The position numbers and the translations under genes are program-made. A stretch of 6,114 nucleotides of DNA from STC-74 sp043756665 (GTDB taxonomy: Bacteria; Patescibacteriota; Gracilibacteria; BD1-5; UBA2023): positions 1 to 6,114 of the forward strand of contig JAYUQR010000005.1 in NCBI GenBank assembly GCA_043756665.1. The letters run 5' to 3'. The notes under the pieces are model-generated. The model had not been told where the DNA came from. It made no database searches and was given only the letters and a program-made list of their open reading frames with translations. Below, one piece after another: positions 1-6,029 of the stretch; within the stretch, counting starts at the first letter, position 1, and each line of letters starts with the position of its first letter.

Positions 1-79
1 AGAATGAGACGTTCTAAAAACCAGATTCAATGTCAAGATGAAATGTATGATGTCTAGTGAGCAGTTACCCAAAATTCCC

Positions 80-107
80 TTGCCTTAGTTCCAGAAAATC
101 CTATACT
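80..107 (+). promoter_or_regulatory. Sigma70-type promoter of the TPR gene, likely leaderless
   Basis: A -35 box TTGCCT at 80-85 and a -10 box TATACT at 102-107 are separated by 16 bases. Only 7 bases lie between the -10 box and the ATG at 115, so the expected transcription start falls on or next to the start codon. No Shine-Dalgarno sequence precedes the ATG. Together these suggest a leaderless transcript. This is inferred from consensus matching only. Confidence 0.55.
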
Positions 108-114
108 TCCATAC

Positions 115-666
115 ATGAATCCAATATCATATATCGAATCCGTGATCGAACAGATCGAGAACCTGAAACAGGAGAACAATTATCCAAAAGCTCGTCAGGT
201 TGCCCTCGAAGCACTGAAGACGCATACGAGTGACTACCGCCTCTATGAGGAGCTCGCGGATATCTACCTCTTCGAAAATAACCTCGACCAGGCAGATGCA
301 GTCCTCCAGATTGCTCGAGAGCTCCATCCAGCGTCTGGTACAGGGATGTATCTCGATGGCTATATCGCGACCGCGAAGGGGGAATTCGACCGAGCCATCA
401 CTGTCCTCGAGGCGGCGAATGTGAGCCTCCCGAACAATGCTGAGGTCCTCCGCAATCTCGGATGGGCTCATGTTATGCGGGCCAATGTACCGAAGTGACT
501 CGCTCTCCTGCGTCGTGCACACACACTCGCACCACAGGAACCCATGATCATCAATGACCTTGCTGTTGCCCTCATGGCAAATGGATCAGAGGATGAGGCT
601 CGCACGGTCCTCCAGAAGATCGGACAAGGACATATCGTCGACACGTTTAAAAATACTCTCTCCTAA
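115..666 (+). CDS. TPR-repeat protein (UGA=Gly)
   Basis: This encodes 183 residues when the TGA at 496-498 is read as Gly128; translation continues in the same frame to TAA at 664-666. Under the standard code it would stop at 127 residues, in the middle of a repeat. The protein is almost entirely tetratricopeptide-like helical hairpins, starting near residue 22 with the pattern NYPKARQVALEAL and running to about residue 173. The part after the TGA (RRAHTLAPQEPMIINDLAVA, then a final EDEARTVLQKI helix) is a continuing TPR with the usual A, L and P positions, which supports readthrough. TPR proteins are scaffolds for protein-protein contacts; no enzyme activity is expected. There is no signal peptide or membrane segment, so it is probably cytoplasmic. 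The next gene starts 2 bases after the stop, suggesting co-transcription. The partner and exact role are unknown. Confidence 0.85.
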
Positions 667-668
667 AT

Positions 669-1037
669 ATGTTCTCCCTTCCCGTCTGAGATCTCCTCGC
701 GAGCTACTCCTGAGACTCGAAATCATTCTCTTTTTCCTGAGCTGTCTATGATGGGTATTACACTGACCTCACTTTTCTCAAACCACTTGAATTCGATATC
801 CGCATCGTCTCGATAGATGACGGAGTAGCGGTGATATTCGATACCCTCTCGACTGAGGTTCGATATGACGGGAATATCTATCCTGTGAATATTGCTGGAT
901 TCGAGAGAACCTGGAAAAGTCATGTCGATCCCCTCGAAGATGCTGATGATGTCCGACAGATAGAGAATGGTGGGCAGATTATAGACCTTGCACCAGTGAT
1001 TCGGGAAGAGATTATTATGGCATGTCACGGCTTCTAG
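669..1037 (+). CDS. YceD/DUF177-like protein (UGA=Gly)
   Basis: This encodes 122 residues from ATG at 669 to TAG at 1035-1037, with TGA codons read as Gly7, Gly15 and Gly24. The standard code would leave only an internal fragment beginning at position 831. The overall pattern fits the DUF177/YceD family, whose bacterial members affect accumulation of large-subunit rRNA: a beta-rich middle section, then an acidic linker (residues about 88-104), then a C-terminal IDLAPVIREEIIMA helix at residues 105-118 that resembles the family's iDL-P-VreEI-la motif. The Cys-x-x-Cys-like pair that many members carry in the middle is absent (YDGNIYPVNI lies at the equivalent place). The usual downstream neighbour rpmF (ribosomal protein L32) is not present; the gene is followed by repeats. 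It is 2 bases downstream of the TPR gene with no SD, so translation may depend on coupling. Assignment rests mainly on the C-terminal motif. Confidence 0.6.
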
Positions 1038-1050
1038 AGACCATTTTATC

Positions 1051-1069
1051 ATCCTGAGGAACGAAGGAT
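1051..1069. repeat. Short imperfect hairpin repeat
   Basis: ATCCT at 1051-1055 and AGGAT at 1065-1069 flank a 9-base loop (GAGGAACGA). Five T residues follow at 1079-1083, too far away for a classic terminator. The motif CATCCTGAGG...GAAGGATC resembles short dispersed hairpin repeats that occur in many bacterial genomes; that resemblance is from memory and was not checked. It sits just after the YceD-like gene. Confidence 0.4.
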
Positions 1070-1113
1070 CTGTTCTCGTTTTTATAGTATTTTGATTGAA
1101 TAACACCATCTTT

Positions 1114-1165
1114 GTCATTCCGGGCAAAGTCCCGGAATCTAGACTCCTGCATTCGCAGGAATGAC
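1114..1165. repeat. REP/MITE-like double-hairpin inverted repeat
   Basis: A 52-base element is bounded by perfect 8-base inverted ends, GTCATTCC at 1114-1121 and GGAATGAC at 1158-1165. Inside are two hairpins: ATTCCGGG (1117-1124) with CCCGGAAT (1131-1138), and TCCTGC (1145-1150) with GCAGGA (1155-1160) around the loop ATTC. It lies between the convergent YceD-like and FemAB-type genes, where it could also act as a bidirectional transcription barrier, although no long T-tract follows. The structure is visible; copy number in the genome is not. Confidence 0.7.
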
Positions 1166-1232
1166 AGATACAATATGTTGATCAAATGAAGATTCTATGA
1201 TAGGAATTTTTCCAAAATATCTATATACTCCA

Positions 1233-2174
1233 TTACCTTGCTACTACTCTCTTCAGTCTCCGTATCATGAGAAAGAGAGAATACTTCCATGAAAGTGGGA
1301 TAAGAGTTTTTTGTCCGAGTTCATAGATATCTCAGCCAAATTTCTCCTTGAAAGCGGTAACTCACGCGAGATGTCCATCATCACTACATGGTCAGGCAAT
1401 ACCGAGAAAATCATACATCTGACATCCTCTACGCTTCCCTTCCTGTATCGCATGCCACTGGAGGAGGTATGGTGCCATGTGTTTTCGTACCTCGCGATCT
1501 GAGCTCGAAGCTCCATAATAATAGATGGCAGTATCTCAGTGGAAGACGAAAATCCCTGCCGCGATCACATTCCCAGCATAATAAGCGAAGGCAAGTCGAG
1601 TAGTATCACCCTGATCGAGAAATACCTCATAGTATGTTCGACTATTATGAGCAAATCCATCTCGATCAGTCGTCTCGGCTATGAGTCGCATCCACATATC
1701 TATATGCTCCACTGTTGGCTCAACCCACTTGACCGTCACTCATCTTTTCTCGGCAAGCCTGATGTTGTATCGTCACTTCTCATGCATCTGTGCGAGGAGT
1801 GAAGATTCATCCAGGGTGAGATCGAGTAATCGAGTATACGGCTCGAGAAATACTTTATAGGGTTTATCGTATTTTTTTTCAGATATTTCTATATCCCCAT
1901 CTTCCAGATACTCTATCTGATAGAAGATCGCTCCATATCTACGAGCAATATCACTTCATCACTCGAGAAATGCATCACCAGAATATATAGAAGGAACCCC
2001 GAGTGAGAATGCTCCGATCTGCCCAAGCCCAAGAGAACGGAACTCGATAAGGAGCCTATGTCCTCTAACTTCGAATGACTCTACCCGAAGGACCTGATGA
2101 GAAGAGAAAAGGATATTTTCCCATCATTTTGACTGCCAGAAGCTCACTTTTCACTGTTGTTTCACATGATTCAT
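1233..2174 (-). CDS. FemAB-family aminoacyltransferase (UGA=Gly)
   Basis: This encodes 313 residues from ATG at 2174-2172 to TAA at 1235-1233, crossing ten in-frame TGA codons read as glycine. FemA/FemX/MurM-type enzymes use aminoacyl-tRNA to add amino acids to the peptide stem of lipid II, building the peptidoglycan cross-bridge; they have a double GNAT fold. Visible family signatures are QMHEKGRYNIRLAEKRGV around residues 129-146 (members commonly have K-x-R-YNIR-A-x-x-G), the RDGFAHNSRTYYE segment, MAPYLLQWHAIQ from residue 233, YDFLGIAG from residue 254, and AGVTAFKEKFGG, whose glycines are largely conserved. Two TGAs fall on the conserved glycines of that last motif. A hydrophobic N-terminal extension is possible from an ATG at 2222-2220, giving 329 residues; I prefer 2174 because a -10-like box lies between the two and FemAB proteins are cytosolic. 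The acceptor peptide and the amino acid added cannot be read from sequence. Confidence 0.88.
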
Positions 2175-2183
2175 GAGAAAAAG

Positions 2184-2189
2184 TCTATA
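2184..2189 (-). promoter_or_regulatory. Possible -10 box for the FemAB-family gene
   Basis: On the minus strand TATAGA occupies 2189-2184, with 9 bases to the ATG at 2174. No convincing -35 box is found at 16-18 bases spacing; the region is a pyrimidine-rich run. If real, transcription would begin within a few bases of the start codon, like the TPR gene. No SD is present. Confidence 0.3.
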
Positions 2190-2216
2190 GAAAAATAGGG
2201 AAAAGCAAAGGAAAAG

Positions 2217-2245
2217 TTGCATGAATACAAAAATCCTGCTATACT
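2217..2245 (+). promoter_or_regulatory. Distal promoter P1 of the STAS gene
   Basis: TTGCAT at 2217-2222 and TATACT at 2240-2245 are separated by exactly 17 bases. The -10 is preceded by TGC at 2237-2239, an extended -10 arrangement. It would give a leader of about 80 bases before the ATG at 2333. The -35 box overlaps the alternative upstream ATG of the divergent FemAB-family gene. Confidence 0.6.
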
Positions 2246-2277
2246 CAAGGAGTAAAAGTTATAGTTCTCAGTGTGGG

Positions 2278-2331
2278 AATCTCCCTTTCCAGTCTGTAAT
2301 CTATAGTCTATAATCTCTAATCTCCCTTTCC
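2278..2331 (+). repeat. 13-base direct repeats around a heptad tandem repeat in the STAS leader
   Basis: The 13-mer AATCTCCCTTTCC occurs at 2278-2290 and again at 2319-2331, ending 1 base before the STAS start codon. Between and overlapping them is a 7-base tandem array: TAATCTA (2297), TAGTCTA (2304), TAATCTC (2311) and TAATCTC (2318). The array contributes the -10 of promoter P2. Copy-number change would shift spacing between promoter elements and start codon. Whether it binds a regulator is unknown. Confidence 0.65.
2286..2314 (+). promoter_or_regulatory. Proximal promoter P2 of the STAS gene
   Basis: A perfect -10 box TATAAT at 2309-2314 lies 17 bases after TTTCCA at 2286-2291, which matches 4 of 6 positions of the -35 consensus. 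The gap from -10 to ATG is 18 bases, giving a leader of about 12 bases without an SD. Both boxes fall inside the repeat array, with the -35 spanning the end of the first 13-base repeat. Confidence 0.5.
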
Positions 2332-2332
2332 T

Positions 2333-2689
2333 ATGCTCACTCCACTCGAAGTCAATAAATCCAGCACCAATACTGGCGTACGCGTATTTGCATTTCGTGG
2401 CGAACTCGATGAGACGAACGTCGATACCTATTTCCCTGGTATTATCACCGATATCGGTGACTTCAATAAATCTCGGACACTTCTGGATTTCGCGGAACTC
2501 TCATACCTCAACAGTAAATCGATCGGATATATCGCTGATATCGCACAGCGAACGGAGGATGGTGAAGGGAAATTCGCCCTCTGTTGCCTCACGAATGAGG
2601 TCCGTGATACCCTCGATCTTGTCGGGATTACGAATATCATCCCTGTCTATGAAACACAGGACACAGCACTCATCGAACTCTCAAAGTAG
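2333..2689 (+). CDS. STAS-domain protein, anti-sigma-factor-antagonist type
   Basis: This encodes 118 residues, about the length of a single STAS domain such as SpoIIAA or RsbV. It ends at TAG and contains no TGA codon. The order fits the fold: an N-terminal strand (VRVFAFRGELDETNV, residues 17-30), a hydrophobic strand and loop (TLLDFAELSYLNSKSIGYIA, residues 49-68), an alpha helix, a strand with KFALCCLTNEVRDTLDL (80-96) and IIPVYET. In the SpoIIAA family the loop D-S-S-G-L-G carries the serine phosphorylated by the anti-sigma kinase; here the loop reads N-S-K-S-I-G, so Ser61 is the equivalent of that serine while the flanking D and G are changed. The likely role is a phospho-regulated switch that binds an anti-sigma or similar partner. 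No kinase, phosphatase or sigma factor gene is nearby, so the partner is unknown. Confidence 0.85.
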   Translation: MLTPLEVNKSSTNTGVRVFAFRGELDETNVDTYFPGIITDIGDFNKSRTLLDFAELSYLNSKSIGYIADIAQRTEDGEGKFALCCLTNEVRDTLDLVGITNIIPVYETQDTALIELSK

Positions 2690-2700
2690 AGAAAATAAAG

Positions 2701-2731
2701 TTGATTATTGAGAGAAATTATCTATTATAAT
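2701..2731 (+). promoter_or_regulatory. Putative promoter of the large hydrolase gene
   Basis: A perfect TATAAT lies at 2726-2731, 20 bases before the ATG at 2752. The best -35 candidate is TTGATT at 2701-2706 with a long 19-base spacer. The surrounding sequence is very AT-rich, which raises the chance of a random match. No terminator hairpin is seen between the STAS stop and this gene, so read-through from upstream is also possible. Confidence 0.4.
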
Positions 2732-2751
2732 ACAAATATTAATTTTTACGT

Positions 2752-4404
2752 ATGGCAATTTTTTATAGGCAAGACATAGAAAAATGAGAGACATCCAATC
2801 CTGAAAACAAGATCAAGGAGTGAACTCAGGCGCGTCTCGAAGCACTCCAAGTGGAGCTCACAAAAGCAAAAGATGCTGAACAAAGAAAGCGAATAAAAGA
2901 AGAGATACTTGCGATAAAGAGAGAATTTAATCGATCAAAGCAATTCGGAGAGGTGCTCAATAAAAAACCCGCTGAATGAAAAAACAATCTTGATTCTATA
3001 TCTGCGGCTGATCTCATGCGTCTCGATAAAGAAGTATCGAAAGATAAAAGAGGTGAATTTCTCTCAAAGTCTTATCTCTATAAGAGAACAACTGATAATG
3101 AGGGGAATATCATGGAAGAACCTGTTGAGCAAAATAATATAAAGGAATGAGACATACTATTTGTTGATTTTGGGAAGAATAAGAGTGCGAATATGAGGAT
3201 ATGACTCTGACAAATGCTCGGAGTGGATGTAGAATTTGTTGAAGTAGAAGGGAAAGTAGGAAGACGCTCAATCGTAAATGGGAGAGTAGGATACTATACA
3301 AAACCATCTCCAGATTGATATATACCTGTTTTTACAGGAACAACTGTATCAATTCCATCTGCTTCTAAAATAGGAGTATTTATGACATGAAAAGACGCTA
3401 TCCCTACGCAGAATACTAATCAAAAGGAGAGTGATTCAGCGAATGATATTTATATAGAAAGGCTTGAACAGCTTCCTGAAACATCAAATGTCGAACTTTC
3501 AGTGAATATGAGAATTGCTTTTGACTTTTTCAAGAAAAATGCAGATGGAAAACTGACTGATTTCCAGATTGCATGAATACTCGCTAATATATGGCAGGAA
3601 AGTAAATTCAATCCAAGAGCTAACAATGATAATAAAACATTTTGAATCTTTCAATGGAAACAAGACCGTATAAATAAGATCATAGAATGAACAAAGCCAA
3701 ACTCCATAGATATAAAGACAGCTACACTCGAACAACAGCTAGAAGCAGCATGGTGGGAAATAACACAGGATCCATATGAGAAAAAAGTATACCCATTACT
3801 CATGGCTACAAAAACTGCAAACGAAGCTGCATGAGTATTCGTCAGAGAATTTGAAAGACCTGGGGATATCGAACTTGAAATGCAAAATAGATGAAAAATA
3901 GCAGAGAATATAGATAATCAGTTCAGATTCGTCAATAATCCTGAATTAGCGAGTATCGCTGAATGACCTGCAAATCAAGCAATATTGGGACTTGCCCTTG
4001 AAGCTCAGAGAAACTGAGATGTTCTTTGAGCCGCGCATTGTACTGATTGGATAAACTTAATTTATCTCAAAACAGTTGGCAAAAGAGTATATGATACTCG
4101 TTTATACTATAATGGTACTCAAGAAATTGAAAAATGAACGAAAATAGGTTGAATACCTGCTAGCAATCATCAGCTCTGAATGATTCGCCCATGAATGCAT
4201 ATCCTAGTAGATAAACCAAAAAGTAATGAATATAACCAATGAAGAACTCATAGTTTTATCGCACTTTCTGCTCCAATCGATGGAATTATAAAGGTAATTA
4301 GTTATCCGAATGATGGTATTCCACCAAAAATTGAAATGTATGATCTTTATGCAGGATGACGTTGAGATAAAGATGGAAAAGTTCTGCGTATACAAGGTGT
4401 ATAA
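2752..4404 (+). CDS. Modular peptidoglycan hydrolase: phage-tail-type lysozyme plus Cys/His hydrolase domain (UGA=Gly)
   Basis: This encodes 550 residues from ATG at 2752 to TAA at 4402-4404, reading through 23 in-frame TGA codons as glycine, about half of all its glycines. Residues about 20-65 form a charged, coiled-coil-like segment and 130-215 a beta-rich region (EGDILFVDFGK...) I cannot assign. Residues about 256-390 match the phage tail lysozyme fold: LTDFQIAGILANIWQESKFN with Glu283 as probable catalytic acid, then TFGIFQWKQDR at 296-306 and AAGVFVREFERPGD at 359-372; TGA encodes the conserved glycines of AGIL and FGIFQW. Residues about 405-550 look like an NlpC/P60 or CHAP-type papain-fold domain, with Cys430 in AAHCTDWINLIY and His500 in GRTHSFIALSA. 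The expected action is cutting glycan strands and peptide or amide bonds of peptidoglycan. There is no signal peptide. Base composition is clearly more AT-rich than the neighbours, suggesting phage or mobile origin. The lysozyme call is firm; the C-terminal call is less so. Confidence 0.82.
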
Positions 4405-4406
4405 TC

Positions 4407-5579
4407 TTAAAACAACACCCCCTGCCCCTCCGATACTTTCTGGAGGGGTTTTTGTATGGCAAGAAGTCGTTTGTAGTCTTCCTTCAGATCATATCCACGT
4501 ATCTCGATATCACGCATGAGGAGAGAGGAAATGAAGTCACCACAATCGACAAGATTGGTATGAATACTGTATATTTCTCTATCTACACCGAGTATGATCC
4601 TGTCAGTATCGGTTGCGAGAATACAGACTCATATTTTTACTATACGATCGGATAACTCTTCGAGTCACTGGAGCGAGGTCACTTCGGTAGATTTCTGCTT
4701 CTCTAGAGACTTCACTACCACGACCTCATCACGAGGGAGGAGGGAACGGAACTCATACTCCCTGAGAGTATCCTGATAGTCTTTTCTCGATATATGTGCC
4801 CTGAGTGTATCTGATTCTGTCAGGTGGAGCGTGACATCGAGGTCGGTGATGATGGTCGCGAGCTTCTGTGAGAGGAAAGCATTGTCTTTCTGATCGAGGA
4901 GTGTTGATTGTATTTTTGGAGTGAGCTCAGTGATATGTTCATAGACTCACTCAAGGGTATTATATTTCGAGAGGAGTTCTTCTGCTTTTTTCGGTCCGAA
5001 ACCTGCAATTCCAGGAATATTGTCTGAGCTATCACCCACGATGGCAAGATAATCCCGAACCTGTGTGACTGGCACGCCGAATTTTTCGAGCACATCCTTT
5101 TCTTTCATGAATTTCTGCTTCATCGCATCATAGATATGGATATGTCCATCTCGGACGAACTGACAGAGATCCTTATCTGATGATATGATCACGAACTGAT
5201 AATCAGTCCATCCATTCGAACGCTCTGTGACCAGTGAACCAATAATATCATCAGCTTCATATCCATCCTCCGAAAGGATTCGAATTCCTGCTGCCTCGAA
5301 CAGCGCAAAAACACCATCTATCTGCGATCGAAGATTATCTGGCATACGATCTCGTTGTGCCTTATATGCACTATATTCTCGAGCACGGAAACTCTGCCCG
5401 ACATCGTTCGCGATGATAATAGAGTCACTCGGATGCTCATCAGAAAGAGCCTTTAGGAACTTGGCAACTCAGAATATCGCATTCACCACGCGACCATCGC
5501 GAGTATGCATCTCAGGGATCGCATAGAACATCCGATAGATCAGATTATAGGCATCGATGATGAAGAGAGTTTTAGGCAT
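4407..5579 (-). CDS. PolA-type 5'-3' exonuclease lacking the polymerase domain (UGA=Gly)
   Basis: This encodes 390 residues from ATG at 5579-5577 to TAA at 4409-4407, with TGA read as Gly37, Gly211, Gly305 and Gly317. Residues 1 to about 285 match the N-terminal flap-nuclease domain of DNA polymerase I, which removes RNA primers and 5' flaps. The metal-binding acidic residues are all present: Asp9, Asp59, Glu108 with Asp110 and Asp111 (GYEADD), Asp135 and Asp137 (SSDKD), Asp183 and Asp186 (GDSSDN), followed by the helix-hairpin-helix IPGIAGFGPKKAEELL. Residues about 295-378 resemble a shrunken 3'-5' exonuclease domain (LEELSDRIVKI, ATDTD, GYDLKEDYKRLL) without the full catalytic acid set. The protein then ends; the thumb, palm and fingers of PolA are missing, so it should not polymerise DNA. 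Its start overlaps the end of the NlpC/P60-like gene by 8 bases, implying translational coupling. A separately encoded polymerase subunit elsewhere, or truncation of an ancestral polA, are both possible. Confidence 0.88.
4425..4453 (+). terminator. Rho-independent terminator after the hydrolase gene
   Basis: CCCCTCC (4425-4431) pairs with GGAGGGG (4442-4448) around a 10-base loop, followed at once by TTTTT (4449-4453). It begins 20 bases after the hydrolase stop codon. The hairpin lies wholly inside the 3' end of the convergent exonuclease gene, where it encodes the last residues before LF at the C-terminus. Confidence 0.88.
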
Positions 5580-6018
5580 GATTTCGTGGGTCACGTGCAA
5601 ATGGGAGAAATGAGTCTTCCAAGATACTATAGATATATGGCACCTCGTCAATATGACTTATTTTTCCATTGTGCAGACGAGAGGAATGGATGAACTCCGT
5701 CTGAGAAATCATGACACCCACATGGTTGACCATGTATTTCCCGTGTGTCTTGGACATTCTCTCGAAAAATATAAGATCGCCCACCTGTGCTTTCTGAAGA
5801 GAGAATTTCCGTGATCATGAAGCAAGTAGGGCATTCGGAAGATCGCCAATATACCCGATAGGAAGTCTGAAGTCAGAAGAAGCACAGAGGAGCCATCTCA
5901 CTGCAGTGACACAGTCGGTAGTACCTGGAGCAGCATCATAGCACGACCCCCCGGACATACGATGTCGAGAGGATTTTCTCCTGAGCGAATCAGAATCGTA
6001 CAGGATCGAAGGAAGCAT
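5572..6018 (-). CDS. NlpC/P60-like cysteine hydrolase domain protein (UGA=Gly)
   Basis: This encodes 148 residues from ATG at 6018-6016 to TAA at 5574-5572; the TGA at 5817-5815 is read as Gly68 and joins two halves of the domain. NlpC/P60 enzymes are papain-fold peptidases or amidases, most of which cut peptide bonds in peptidoglycan stems. The order of motifs fits: TDCVTAVRWLL with nucleophile Cys36 (the family's DCSGFV motif), VGDLIFFE at 79-86 (GDLVFF), VNHVGVMIS at 97-105 with catalytic His99, and EFIHSS at 108-113 with His111 as the likely third residue. There is no signal peptide, SH3 or LysM domain, so the protein is a bare catalytic domain of minimal length. A TAG at 6039-6037 in the same frame blocks upstream extension and fixes this ATG as the only reasonable start. 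It is the first gene of a two-gene operon with the exonuclease, sharing 8 bases. The substrate is not certain. Confidence 0.85.
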
Positions 6019-6029
6019 ACGGAGGGCGA

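Noticed and set aside
1..88. C-terminal end of an upstream plus-strand gene
   Set aside because: Frames ending at TAG 55-57 or TAG 86-88 are open from the window edge, but the peptides are too short and unremarkable to choose between them or to claim a gene.
723..1127. A 134-codon open frame on the minus strand
   Set aside because: It is antisense to the YceD-like gene, which has a recognisable C-terminal motif and directly follows the TPR gene; the minus-strand product resembles nothing and spans a repeat element.
1311..1802. Several plus-strand open frames of 63-87 codons
   Set aside because: They lie opposite the FemAB-family gene, whose minus-strand product is continuous over 313 residues with clear family motifs.
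2175..2222. N-terminal extension of the FemAB-family protein from ATG 2222-2220
   Set aside because: It would add 16 very hydrophobic residues not expected for a cytosolic FemAB enzyme, and it removes the only -10-like box; kept as an alternative start only.
2297..2324. CRISPR-like repeats
   Set aside because: The units are only 7 bases long, adjacent, and have no spacers; they are a simple tandem repeat in a promoter region.
2752..4404. A heavily degraded pseudogene with many premature stops
   Set aside because: All 23 internal stops in the frame are TGA, none TAA or TAG, with no frameshift and intact catalytic motifs. Random decay would not give this.
2752..4404. Selenocysteine insertion or UGA as tryptophan
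   Set aside because: There are too many UGA codons at non-catalytic sites for selenocysteine, and conserved-site matches are to glycine while tryptophan positions use TGG.
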